DNA of 64,000 nt from positions 2,865,884-2,929,883 of the forward strand of contig JARFIW010001176.1 of assembly GCA_036346225.1 (NCBI GenBank). Direction: 5' to 3'. Below the pieces are notes generated by a model, which ran no database searches, had not been told where the DNA came from, and saw only the letters and a list, made by a program, of their open reading frames with translations. Within the stretch, counting starts at the first letter, position 1, and each line of letters begins with the position of its first letter. This document shows positions 45,500 to 54,922 of the stretch, one piece after another. The stretch comes from Platerodrilus igneus. Its lineage: Eukaryota > Arthropoda > Insecta > Coleoptera > Lycidae. A program made the translations under genes and the position numbers.

Positions 45500-46100
45500 A
45501 GATGAATCTCCTCCTTTGCCTTTCCTGCTCTCGCCGTGCTCTCCGCCTTGCTCGGACACCCCCAACCATTTTGATTACGTCACACCCGCATTCTTTCCAC
45601 CCACGAGATAAATCTTTCTCCACATTTCCACCCACGAGATAAACATATCTTGTTTGGTATCAATTAATATTAGATTTTTTTCAGCTACCCGAATCTCTAG
45701 GAATTTTTTAGATAGCATCATCCCCCAGGGAGCTACCCTAATTTTAAGATTTTTTGCTGGTAGCGATTTTCGACCGTCCGCATAAATTTTTTTATACAGG
45801 CGATACATTAAATTAGCCTAAAATTTTTCTAGGAACACCAAATCTGTAAATAGATTTGCAATAGGACCACGCCTTACAAAATTACACTTTAAAGCTCTCA
45901 AACCTCTAAATTTTGCTCTTTGCTCTATAAGCAAACCTAACAAAAAGTTTTCTTCGTATAACCAATGCATATTTCGAGATAAACCTATCTTTTCGATATC
46001 AATTAATATTAGAATTTTCTCAGCTATCCGAATATCTCGGAATTTCTTAGATTGCATCACCCCCCAGGGAGCTACCCCAATTTTAAGATATTTTTTTTAT
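45500..46100 (-). repeat. Family E modules of mosaic E4, period about 340 bp
   Basis: Matches 14590-15240. The minus-strand reading has VAPWGMMLSKKFLEIRVAE and, in the second unit, VAPWGVMQSKKFRDIRIAE; both continue into LILID. One unit is open for 77 codons (45808-45578) and the other for 80 (46060-45821). The amino acid pattern is better kept than expected for random decay, but no stop-free run spans both units. Confidence 0.6.
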
Positions 46101-46689
46101 CAATGTCGATTTCTAATCATCTATCGTTTTTAATATCTAGAATCCTTTAACCAAACACGTAGCAGTATTAACACAAATAAATTAAGCACGCAAAAATTTA
46201 ATTATTTATTTTATCCGATTTACAGTTTAATAAAATAATTGAATACAGTATTTACAAAGTATAACATTATCTTCTTCGTTTAACCAAATCCAAGCAGGCT
46301 AAAGTAACCTGTAACAAAAAAAGAAATTAATGTGTTGTTTAAATAGACCTGCAACAAAATGAGATTAATGTACTGTTTAATAAGAGCGGAAAAGTGTTTA
46401 CGGTCAATAAGACATATTGTCGTTAATCTAACAATATGAGAATAATGTAAAAACATTCCAATGTAATGTGTTTTTAATATGTAAATGGGAAGGACGACTT
46501 TTACGTAATCATCCTCCGAATTACATGTGAAAGCTGTATATAATTTCTTTTTAAAAGTGTATATCTTCTCCAAACAAATACTCTAATTGCAGTAGGAAAG
46601 TACGCTAAATGCGAGTCAATGAATAGCAATTTAATACTGCTTACTGATCTACCTTAATTGTTTGTACAAGGAAACATTATAAAATATAA
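46101..46689. other. No gene seen
   Basis: AT-rich DNA between E4 modules and the PolB-type fragment. A 97-codon minus-strand frame at 46280-46573 has no recognisable pattern and no counterpart in E3. Confidence 0.35.
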
Positions 46690-46800
46690 TAACTACCTCA
46701 TATATTTATGCCCCATGCGTAGGTTGCTGTACTATTAGGAATGATGTACCTTTTGTTGCCCTCGCCCGGCAAACTGATTTTATTAATTAATTGGGTATAA
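46690..46800 (-). pseudogene. Twin of the 48103-48340 ORF end
   Basis: Reads LINKISLPGEGNKRYIIPNS and TATYAW on the minus strand, matching LINKISLSREDDKRYIIPNC at 48103-48240. So this protein end occurs twice in the mosaic, about 1.4 kb apart. Confidence 0.55.
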
Positions 46801-46809
46801 AGTTGGTGT

Positions 46810-47131
46810 TTACATGGTTTCGTTTAAAACCTCGTACATATTTTCAAGATTACTAGAAGACGTTATAACCATACTTTTTGTGTTAAAGGATTTCACATCG
46901 GTAGTCTCTTCTCTCATTTTGGTGTAAACGCCGTAGAGTTCGCAATAGACTTTTATTGATGTATGTTGTACTTTTTGTCCATTAATTAATCGAATAAATC
47001 GCTCTTTCTGCTTCCAAAAAAAACTCGGGCACTCCATCGTCGACACTGGCATTCTTTATGCGATAGCTAGCCATACGGTTGTTAAACGCTGTGCTAACCA
47101 TTTCTACACCATCGTCGCTAGTATCGCACCG
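46810..47131 (-). pseudogene. PolB-type N-terminal fragment (E4)
   Basis: The minus strand reads GVEMVSTAFNNRMASYRI, a frameshift near 47050, then FFWKQKERFIRLINGQ, VYCELYGVYTKMREET and SSSNLENMYEVLNETM, ending at a stop at 46810. E3 has the same block and goes on beyond this point to GSGWSL, so E4 is truncated or rearranged here. The family reading is as for 15470-16182: recall of the N-terminal region of Maverick/Polinton-like PolB proteins. The zinc fingers expected upstream are not found. Confidence 0.55.
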
Positions 47132-47439
47132 TTTCTTTTGAATACAACGGTCCTATGGGCTTCCACACACTAACACCTAACGTATCTTTCCTACTATTTA
47201 AAAAACAAAAACTACCGGCATCGCCATGTCCGTATGTGGACGTAAGCAGATGTTTGTGGTTGTGTACGAGAATATGTAGCCATATACATTAATCACTTTA
47301 AGCTATTTTATTTAGTCCAAGAAAGCTATTATTTTTATAAACTACAATTACTAATCGCCTTTATAGGTTAAACATTTCTACCATTACCCAATGACTGGTG
47401 CTACGTACATGGAAACTTTAATTTCTTATTAGAGAGAAT

Positions 47440-47540
47440 CCTTATTCTCCCACGCACTGTTGCGTAGCTGCATGCCCACTCCTTTTGGAATATATGCTCG
47501 TTATAGGTTGTAGGACCTTCGGTTTTACATAACTACACTT
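47440..47540 (-). pseudogene. Fragment of the 768-codon family gene
   Basis: About 90 bases match 48917-49010 (ATTCTCCCAC, TGTTGCGTAG, GGAATATATG and GTTATAGGTTGTA in order) at lower identity than E1 to E2. It is an older third copy of the gene 3' region, inside the mosaic. Confidence 0.6.
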
Positions 47541-47544
47541 CGTG

Positions 47545-47720
47545 AGACCCCTTTAATCTTTTTAATCGTATCTTTCTCGCCTACAATACAGTAGGACTTA
47601 GCCCTACCACCAACAAATTCTAATACTGGACCCCCATTAAATTCGTCTTTGAATTTCCCTACAACTTTTTCGTCGACAAGTGTTATATTGTATTTATTAT
47701 ACGCGGGGTAGTCACTCTTT
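47545..47720 (-). pseudogene. PolB-type C-terminal signature fragment
   Basis: The minus strand reads an open stretch of about 58 codons with VVGKFKDEFNG, VLEFVGGRAKSYCI and IKKIKGVS. From memory, the pattern GKFKDExxG, (L/I)xEFVGLRxKxY and KxxKGV marks the C-terminal end of the large polymerase proteins of Maverick/Polinton and adintovirus-like elements. Finding both this end and the N-terminal type (46810-47131) in one mosaic supports a PolB-type gene in family E. The polymerase core between them is absent. The fragment lies 5' of the N-terminal piece on the same strand, so the gene has been rearranged. Confidence 0.6.
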
Positions 47721-47744
47721 TAAGATAAATATATTTTGCTAGGT

Positions 47745-47880
47745 ATCAACTAACAATAAATTTTTCTAGGGACCCTAAATCTGTAAATAGATTTTAAATA
47801 GGACCACCCCCATACAAAGTTATGCCTTTTAAAGACCCCAAACCTCTAATTTTTGCTCATCTTTATTTAACTCCATCTTT
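47745..47880 (-). repeat. Partial family E module
   Basis: TTTCTAGGGACCCTAAATCT, GTAAATAGATTT and CCCAAACCTCTAA match 45830-45915 in order. About half a unit remains. Confidence 0.55.
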
Positions 47881-48102
47881 AGAACCTTTTTTTGCTACGC
47901 AAGACATATGCCTTAACCAACCAACTCCCGAGAAATCTAAAACCGCTGTGTTCCGCGAACACCACGTGGAGATAACACGTATACTCTGTCAATCAGGATA
48001 GAAGCAGGAAGGATTTGGAAGGTGGGCGAGGAGCTTAAAAATTATGGAATCTTAAAACTAATATACACAATAGATTTACAAAATCTATACAAATATAAAC
48101 AA
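47881..48102. other. Short interval, nothing recognised
   Basis: Includes a short GC-rich patch near 47940-47990; no frame of note. Confidence 0.35.
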
Positions 48103-48340
48103 CTATTCTATATCTTTATGCCTCCATGCGTAGATTGCTGTACAATTAGGAATGATGTACCTTTTGTCATCTTCCCTCGATAAACTAATTTTATTAATAA
48201 GCTGCGTGTACAAATCGTATTTTTTTACTCCGGATACATACGCAGGCAAGTACTCGATACCATCCAAACAAAGAATTGGATGCTTGGTGACTGTTAACAT
48301 CCGCTTCCCTCGTGTACGCCCAGACACATCCCAGCCCATG
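48103..48340 (-). CDS. End of a short conserved family E frame
   Basis: Minus-strand reading from the minisatellite into RTRGKRMLTVTKHPILCLDG, IEYLPAYVSGVKKYDLY and LINKISLSREDDKRYIIPNC to a stop at 48103. E1 (1-90) and E3 (16330-16470) hold its upstream part and 46690-46800 its last part, so the block is a real unit of the family. The start is unclear since upstream the frame runs into the GC-rich minisatellite. Function unknown; it might be an exon or a remnant of a longer protein. Confidence 0.4.
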
Positions 48341-48430
48341 AGCACCCTTGCGCATGCACATCCCTGTCCATGCGCACCCCTGCGCGTGCGCACCCCTGCC
48401 CATGCTCACTGCCCATGCGCACCCCTCTCT
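48341..48430. repeat. GC-rich minisatellite inside E2
   Basis: Units built on CATGCGCACCCCTG; counterpart of 109-193 in E1 with changed unit order and number. Confidence 0.7.
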
Positions 48431-48504
48431 GTGCGACTGCTATTTTGGGGTAACGTCACAGCCTTTTATAAATAAAGAACAATGTTATATACTACTATAA
48501 AATG

Positions 48505-48510
48505 TTTATT
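48505..48510 (-). promoter_or_regulatory. Polyadenylation signal of the E2 large gene
   Basis: AATAAA on the minus strand, shortly after the end of the large gene; conserved at 274-279 in E1. Confidence 0.5.
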
Positions 48511-48656
48511 CTGACAATATACATAACAAATTTAAAAATATTTAATACCCAGCATGGAGTCATTTAAACTTAATTTTAATACAAAGTTATACACAGAAGA
48601 CAGTCCTTTCTTTATTTTTGTTTGGAGTGGTTTTAATTTTATTCGCAGCTTAAAAT

Positions 48657-50963
48657 TTAAATCGACACCCAGTCTTCTATCTCCTTTTCTAGCCAATAGT
48701 TTGATACATAGAGACCGTTTAGGTTATCGAATTGTGAAATGTACCAAAGTTTGCCTCTATATTTAAAGTCTTCGATTCCACCGACAACCAGATCCATTCC
48801 TTCGTGTAATTCTTGCAGCTTGTGACAATCTTTTAATCGCAGCTTTCCCACTATATCCTGCATACGTATCTTGTTAGCTTGATCGACTTCTTCTTGTCGA
48901 TAATGGAGGAAATCCTTATTCTCCCACAGACTGTTGCGTAGTTGCATGTCCACCACTTTTGGGAATATATGGTTGTTATAGGTTGTAAGACCCTCGGTTT
49001 TAAATGATCCGAAAGGTTCTTTACTAGGTAAATATACAATGTTTAGCGGAACCTCTTTGCGTGTCGTGTACGCCAAGGTTACGAAACCCGCATTCCTTAG
49101 TTCGTCTTTGTTATCTGCCATTTTGATAAATACGTTTTTAGAATAACCTTTTAAAAAGTATACGGATTTAGTACCATCCTTTTCCGCAAGAACGCCTACA
49201 TAACTAAAAAAGTCTTTCTTACTAACCGCAAATGCATACAGCTTGTACAACCCGGATGTATCTAAGTCAGTCCATCGACACATAAAATAATCTTTTAATT
49301 CTTCCTCATTTTCTCTAATAAGATGTTCTTTGTCTAACATATCTTTGTATTTTTCGCGTATTGTCGCAGTGTTTTCCATGTAGTCCAATTTTCGCCTTTT
49401 TGCATCCATTTCCTCTAATTCCAGTTGTCTTTTTCTTCTACTTACAGCGTATGGTATGCATAATGGGGCAATTTCCTTTAGCGTAAACGGATAGAGTTTA
49501 CTGCCAATATTTACGCGTTGTTCTACAACCTCTGGACGAATGTTAGGCGTATCTATCAACCCCAATTCCGAAATGATTATTTCTTTTGGAATTGTAGAAT
49601 ATGGTGTTGCAGATTGTGTAAAATATGTATTACCTGCTTTAATGTAGCACTTGTGTAAGATTTTTATTTTATCTTGACTAACTTCCTCCTCTACTATCTC
49701 CAAATAATTTACAGGTATATAGTTAAAACTAAAAGTCGAAAGCACATACTTTATCAATTTTTTCCTTTCCTCTGGTTTTTCGGACAACTTAATTTGCAAG
49801 CCCGTCAATTTCTTTGTACTGCCATTCCCCCAATACACGTACTGTAGCAGGTTATTATACACTAAACAGCAGCTATTTTGTAGTTTGTCCGATAGCTTGC
49901 TCCACATTTTGGCAAGTGGTACCGAGTACATTGGCGCCTTTAGGAAGTATAACTCACTATCTTCCAATAAGGTTAAACAGTCTTTTAAGGGATTATACAC
50001 CCGCTCCGCACTGACATAGCTTCCAATTGCACAGTTGTATATTGTCGCTTTCAATCGCGTAATACCATGTTCTTTGGCTAAAGTAGACGCAAAAGTTTCC
50101 CTTAAACGTACATCTGGGCAATGTAGAAAATCTACTATATGATTGCCAAGTTGTTTATTAACGCCAGGACTTGTTATCTGACACACAAATTTGTTGTATA
50201 TCTTAATTCTTGCATTGGTTATAAGCCATGCTAAACAATCAATTCCCGCAGTTTTATCGTTGTCAACTATAATATTACACTTTTCTTCGTATTCTCCCTT
50301 ATAGCAAAAGTTATGCTTTGTAGTTAAATAATTACACATCTCCATCTTGCTAAATATGCCAGCAAAATCTTGGGTTACATCCATGTCAAAAAGATAGAAA
50401 TAATCTTTTTCGAGTTCGTCTAATATATCTGGTAGTTCGTCCAATAAAGTTTTCAACTTAACATCTGCTAGTTCCACTTTGTGTGGAACACATATGGGAT
50501 TTTGGAATTTTTTATTAATGCATTCGAGGTCTTCTTTTCCGATAATTTCTTTTACTCTCTGGCCCATCTTGTTAGTGCTTTCCAGAGAAAACGGAAGCTT
50601 AGCTTTAACACCATGCCTAGCGGAAACGAATCCGTTGAACTTTCTTCGTAGATAGCTGTTAAATGCACCACAAATTTCTTTTTTTAGGATAAACATCCTT
50701 TTGTTTGCAGATGTTTGTTCTGCGTCAGAAAAGTCGCAAATTTTAACCAACATTATATTGTCACAAAATGGTTCTGTAATTGGTGTGTGTAATCCGCCAG
50801 TCAGCATCTGTTCACCTTCGACATAACAAATATTACCAATATCTGTCACCAGATTATTGTTGCACATATTTTCTGCCAACAGCCATAATCCAAATCGCTC
50901 ATTTGTCGGTTTCAATTTATTCCCAAGAAGTTGAGAAACGTTAATCACCTTGGAGACGCTCAT
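48657..50963 (-). CDS. Large unassigned protein of family E, 768 codons open
   Basis: ATG at 50963 starts a stop-free frame to 48657. The ATG is also present in E1 (2725). Seen: an N-terminal part with GNICYVEGEQMLTGGLHTPI; YFYLFDMDVTQDFAGIFSK near residue 215; KIYNKFVCQI near 275; ITRLKATIYNCAIGSY near 325; a basic segment RRKRQLELEEMDAKRRKL near 555; and a C-terminal third with LYKLYAFAVSKKDFFSYVGV and VYFLKGYSKNVFI. No signal peptide or membrane span is evident. The D-x-T-x-D, then Y-N-K, then R-L-x-x-T-I-Y order recalls rolling-circle initiators of the phage gene II type, but the likeness is weak and speculative. A one-base deletion near 48671, relative to E1, removes about 40 C-terminal residues. 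I do not recognise the family. Confidence 0.7.
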   Translation of the reverse strand: MSVSKVINVSQLLGNKLKPTNERFGLWLLAENMCNNNLVTDIGNICYVEGEQMLTGGLHTPITEPFCDNIMLVKICDFSDAEQTSANKRMFILKKEICGAFNSYLRRKFNGFVSARHGVKAKLPFSLESTNKMGQRVKEIIGKEDLECINKKFQNPICVPHKVELADVKLKTLLDELPDILDELEKDYFYLFDMDVTQDFAGIFSKMEMCNYLTTKHNFCYKGEYEEKCNIIVDNDKTAGIDCLAWLITNARIKIYNKFVCQITSPGVNKQLGNHIVDFLHCPDVRLRETFASTLAKEHGITRLKATIYNCAIGSYVSAERVYNPLKDCLTLLEDSELYFLKAPMYSVPLAKMWSKLSDKLQNSCCLVYNNLLQYVYWGNGSTKKLTGLQIKLSEKPEERKKLIKYVLSTFSFNYIPVNYLEIVEEEVSQDKIKILHKCYIKAGNTYFTQSATPYSTIPKEIIISELGLIDTPNIRPEVVEQRVNIGSKLYPFTLKEIAPLCIPYAVSRRKRQLELEEMDAKRRKLDYMENTATIREKYKDMLDKEHLIRENEEELKDYFMCRWTDLDTSGLYKLYAFAVSKKDFFSYVGVLAEKDGTKSVYFLKGYSKNVFIKMADNKDELRNAGFVTLAYTTRKEVPLNIVYLPSKEPFGSFKTEGLTTYNNHIFPKVVDMQLRNSLWENKDFLHYRQEEVDQANKIRMQDIVGKLRLKDCHKLQELHEGMDLVVGGIEDFKYRGKLWYISQFDNLNGLYVSNYWLEKEIEDWVSI

Positions 50964-51354
50964 GTTTACCGTTCTAGCTACTATCGAATACTAAATTGAA
51001 TACGAAAAAATTGCCCCCTTATGTATCCTACAGAGTGGGGGCGTATATTGCCGAAGATAACCGAATATGTCGGCCGCCGTCATATCGCTTACATTCTCTT
51101 GTTTTGGAACTGTTTTGTTATCCGACCTAGGTCGGTAGGGATGCGCATCGACATATGTCCGGATATATGTAGGATGTTAGGCTAGGGTGTAATTACCCCA
51201 TAGGGGAAATTGCCCCATAGGGTGAAATTGCCCCATAGGGTAAAATTGCCTCTGACCTAGGTTGGATGTGAACTTGTCAGGAGTTAGGTTAGCTAGTATT
51301 GTCCGGAATTAGGTTAGGTTAGTTGGACTTGTGTGGACTTAGTTAGATAAAAGA
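50964..51354. other. Region between the large gene and the palindrome, with 18-bp tandem array
   Basis: Bases just upstream of the ATG are the same as in E1 (to about 51060). An array of AAATTGCCCCATAGGGTG units, three to four copies, lies at 51191-51250. TTAGGTTAGG-type words follow at about 51272-51325. It is the natural place for promoter or replication signals of the element; no TATA box was identified. Confidence 0.5.
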
Positions 51355-51408
51355 AAAAATTGATAGGTTAGGTCAGTGCGACGACGCTGACCTAACCTAT
51401 CAATTTTT
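51355..51408. repeat. Terminal palindrome of E2
   Basis: Perfect 22-bp arms at 51355-51376 and 51387-51408 (left arm starts AAAAATTGATAGGTTAGG) around a 10-base centre. E1 and E3 end in related but decayed forms. It is the rightmost sequence shared by family members. Confidence 0.75.
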
Positions 51409-53689
51409 CCTGCACAAGCGCTATAATAACTTAGTGATCCTTAAAAGTGGGCGTAGACCACCTACGAATTAGGCAATACAATTAACTTGTTTATAACCTA
51501 TTTTTAAGATGTTCTTTTCTTGGAACAATCTTAAAGTATTTGTTACTATTGAATGTTTTCTTATGATAAATCCAAAGCGAATTAAATTGTAATATCTTTC
51601 ATTTTAATATGAAATTATTTCTTCTGACATTATTATGCGAAATAAAAAGGACCAGATATTACAGAGCTGTAACAAATAAAAGTAGCTTCAAAGGTTCGTA
51701 CTATAAAATTGATATTTGTTGCAATATGTATGAACGTAATTTTTTGAGGTTACATGAAAGATGTTGCTTGTTAGAGAAAAGTTGTTGTGGATGTAATAAT
51801 TGTTATTTAATAGATTGTTTGTTATGGAATATTTGACATTATAAGTTTGATGTATGATTCTAGTGGTTTTATTTAAACCAAGCTAGCAAAAATAATTAGG
51901 GTAACACTTTTATTAATCACTTCGGTCTAAAACATCTTTTATTGACGTCCTACGTTTGGCATCTTCAGACCACATCACTTTTATCGACGCCCAACGTCCT
52001 GGGTCGTTTAGAATCTTTATAGTTTTATATACAAAGAAACACCACCATTTTACAAAGATTAGAAGATTGCTGTTTATGACTTATTTTACTGTTTACTTAA
52101 TTATAATCTCTATAATTCAACTAAACAGAGAATGTTATCTCCAGTTAAAGCTGCCATAATGTGCAAACATTTCTTTGGTTGTTCTTGCACCGAACGTGAA
52201 TATAGCACGAAGAAGTCTGCGATATAAAAATGGAAGGATTGCTTTAGAGAAGTGATAATGAATATTATGAAGAAACTGATTACATTCTTCTGGTTCTAAA
52301 CGAGCATACAAGACAAGACTATTCTTCTCCAAACGAATACACTCACATATATTATTTTCTACACGCACTGACGGGCGTCCGACCTATCAAATTATGAGCA
52401 AGAATAGAGTTTAACATTCTTGAAAAACTGTTCGAATGGAGAAGGCGGACATTTCGTAATATTATCCACATTGCCGATAGTCTGACTTATTTATTAAGCT
52501 GCAAACCTATAATTACATAACAAACGTAAGACCAGAATGGCCTTTTGTGGTTTTTCTTTTTTCGTGCAAAGACGTAATTGAAACGATTGGCATTTCGGAA
52601 GAGGCCTGGTTTGGTCGAGTACATTGTTTTATATATCATTTTCTATAATTATTCGGCTCTAAATGCATCGGCTCATCAGGCATCCCGTTAGGCCAAGCCG
52701 CACCTGAATGTAACCTAAATTTCCAAATATTTTCCAACAATTGGTGGACTGCTTAATTGCATTCGTTTATAGAGCAGAAGTATTGTGAATATAATAGGTA
52801 TTTTTCACGTTTGCATGATTAAGCGATGCAAAGTTTTAACGCAATGATTGCGCTAGAACTTGCAATTCGATGAAATGCTTTTACATAAAATCTAGTATTC
52901 GCTCTAATAATAATCAGTTTAGTTAAGTAAACTTTCCCGTATTAAACTTGCACGTAAAATAATAAGTGTTAATTTGTAATTAAAATGCAGTCAGTCAACT
53001 TAATAAGCGTATCGACAGTAAATGCAGAAATTACATTTTCTGGCATGGAGAGAAAAAAACGTGACTGTTATATAATCAATTTAATAACCTTAAACCTATA
53101 TTGGCATATATTAAAGATCCTATAAAATTAATGATGCTAGTCGTAAAACTAATAATAACGTTACCCGTAAAAATCAAATTTAATAGCACTATAAATGTCT
53201 TTGAGGCGCTTCACTCAAAAATTTGCATGGCGATATTTTGGCGTTTGTAAATGAACAAACAAATTCTTCTCATTCTTTCCATGTTCTTGTTTTTTATGGA
53301 TATTTCGTATATGTTAAATGATGTTGCAGTTATTGAACTGCAGTTGATTATACATAAATCATACCGATTATAAAGCTATCATAAATCGAACTTCTCCAAA
53401 TTAATTCATCTCTAGAAAGAAAATGCTATTAAATATAATGATAATTGAAAGATAAGTTTTACTTTACACGCAATTAAGTAGACGGTATTGATTGGTTCTA
53501 AGAAAAACACACGGCTTCTTCGGCTCGTTCCAATAGTTATAGATCCTCTCCAGCGCAAACGTAACTTTATATTATTAAGATTGTTAATTGTTTGTTACAT
53601 GCCAAAATTGGCAATGCACATTTTTAGATTTAGCTTTAACTTGTAAATAAATTCCCGCGGATATTTTTAAATGAATATGTTAATTTTTG
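51409..53689. other. No gene recognised
   Basis: AT-rich DNA. An ATG frame at 51609-51836 has ten cysteines in 75 codons but no counterpart or domain. A 77-codon minus-strand frame at 52135-52368 is also unassigned. TCATTT-type and TTAATT-type words abound; no tandem array or inverted ends were found. Confidence 0.35.
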
Positions 53690-53699
53690 TCGTCCCCGA

Positions 53700-53780
53700 G
53701 TTCCGCCTGCGCAGAGCAAATGGCGGAGTGCGCGCGGTGTTATAAAACGCCATTAAGCCACGAGACCTCAAGCCAAGAAC
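53700..53780 (+). promoter_or_regulatory. Possible TATA-type promoter
   Basis: A CG-rich patch (TGCGCAGAGCAAATGGCGGA) is followed by TATAAAA at about 53741-53747 and CCACGAGACCTCAAGCC downstream. This would fit either an LTR-internal promoter or a host gene. The gag-like frame at 54923 lies 1.2 kb downstream; no LTR pair was found. Confidence 0.35.
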
Positions 53781-54922
53781 ATCTATCTGTGGTGTGTGTG
53801 TGTCATTTCTCTTTTTAGAGATGTAGGTTCCTGTTTCTTGTCTTGTCGTTACCGTAACTGGTGTTCCTTCATTTTTCTACGAGCATAAAATAGACAGGAA
53901 GAACGGATTGGCAATTTTAAACTCAGCAATGGTGTAACCTACCCTACAGGATGAATCCTGAGATTTAGCTACAAAATACCATCCACGTGAATACTCTATT
54001 TTACTTATATTGTGAATGTAAATTGACCTTAAATGTGCTTGAAAATTTGACTATTGCACCATATTTAAAACATGGTGATACGTTTATAGCAATTACGCCG
54101 TTTACAACAATGGCGCCCATTACACGTGGTTATTGAAAATTAAATCCGTTTTAATCTTATTCTAACTTGTAAGATATTAGCTTGAAAAATGTTTATATTT
54201 AACTTGAATTTTAGGAAAAGTAGTTTGTTCACTCAAAATCGATAATTAAATGTTTTATTTTTAGTGACTTTTAAAAAAAAGTAATTTGGTAACACTAAAT
54301 CTAGTTACTTTTTATCTTATGTCGTGGTGACATTTAAGGGTGCTTGAAATGTCAATCTAACTTATTGAGACTGTCATTTTGAATAGTGTTTGTTTACTTT
54401 TTATTTGACCATGTTATCTCAAACCTAGTTAATTTGGATTTTTCCGTTACAAAAACAGTGTATATTTCAATTCTGTTGGGTAATTACCTAACCTAATTTG
54501 GATTAAACTAAAATATGTACCTTTGGAATGTGTTAATAATTATCTTAACCTCACTTCTGAGTGAACAGAAATATGTTATTTTGGATTTAGATTATTCCTT
54601 TTGTAAGTATCTATATTCATAGTTACTTTAACCGTTTTACTTACTATTTCTTATGAAGAAATTTATGATATCATATTAAGTTTAATTATATACTTGTCTT
54701 AACGATTTTTTAGATTATTAAAAGCTTGTTTTTAGTTTTCAATTTTAGATAACTACCATATTATCTTTGGTTGCCACGAATTAAACTTTTTGCTTATAAT
54801 TTAAATAATTAACTACTTTTGTGGATTTCTTTTAGAAAAAAATTATTCTCTTAAAAAAGCTATTATCGTTATTTGCCTTAATCGTATCTTAGTATATCTA
54901 CTTTTTAAAACATAGTAGCACG

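Larger units (their letters stand above)
48103..51408 (-). mobile_element. Family E element, copy E2 (best preserved)
   Basis: Order on the minus strand: palindrome (51355-51408), an array of 18-bp units (51191-51250), the large gene (50963-48545), poly(A) signal, GC-rich minisatellite (48341-48430) and the end of a second frame (48340-48103). E1 matches from the right end to about base 1 of the window. A left boundary is not visible; the E4 mosaic follows directly and may be part of the same or a neighbouring insertion. Confidence 0.6.

Noticed and set aside
48152..48475. Plus-strand 107-codon frame with Pro/Cys/His repeats
   Set aside because: It is the minisatellite read in the other direction; the conserved frame is on the minus strand.
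51191..51250. CRISPR-like short repeats
   Set aside because: Units are directly tandem with no spacers, and the DNA is eukaryotic.
51290..51330. Telomere-like TTAGGTTAGG words
   Set aside because: Only a few interrupted units; not a telomeric array.
51609..51836. Cysteine-rich 75-codon frame, possibly a small secreted protein
   Set aside because: No signal peptide of normal form, no repeat elsewhere, AT-driven composition; too weak to call a gene.
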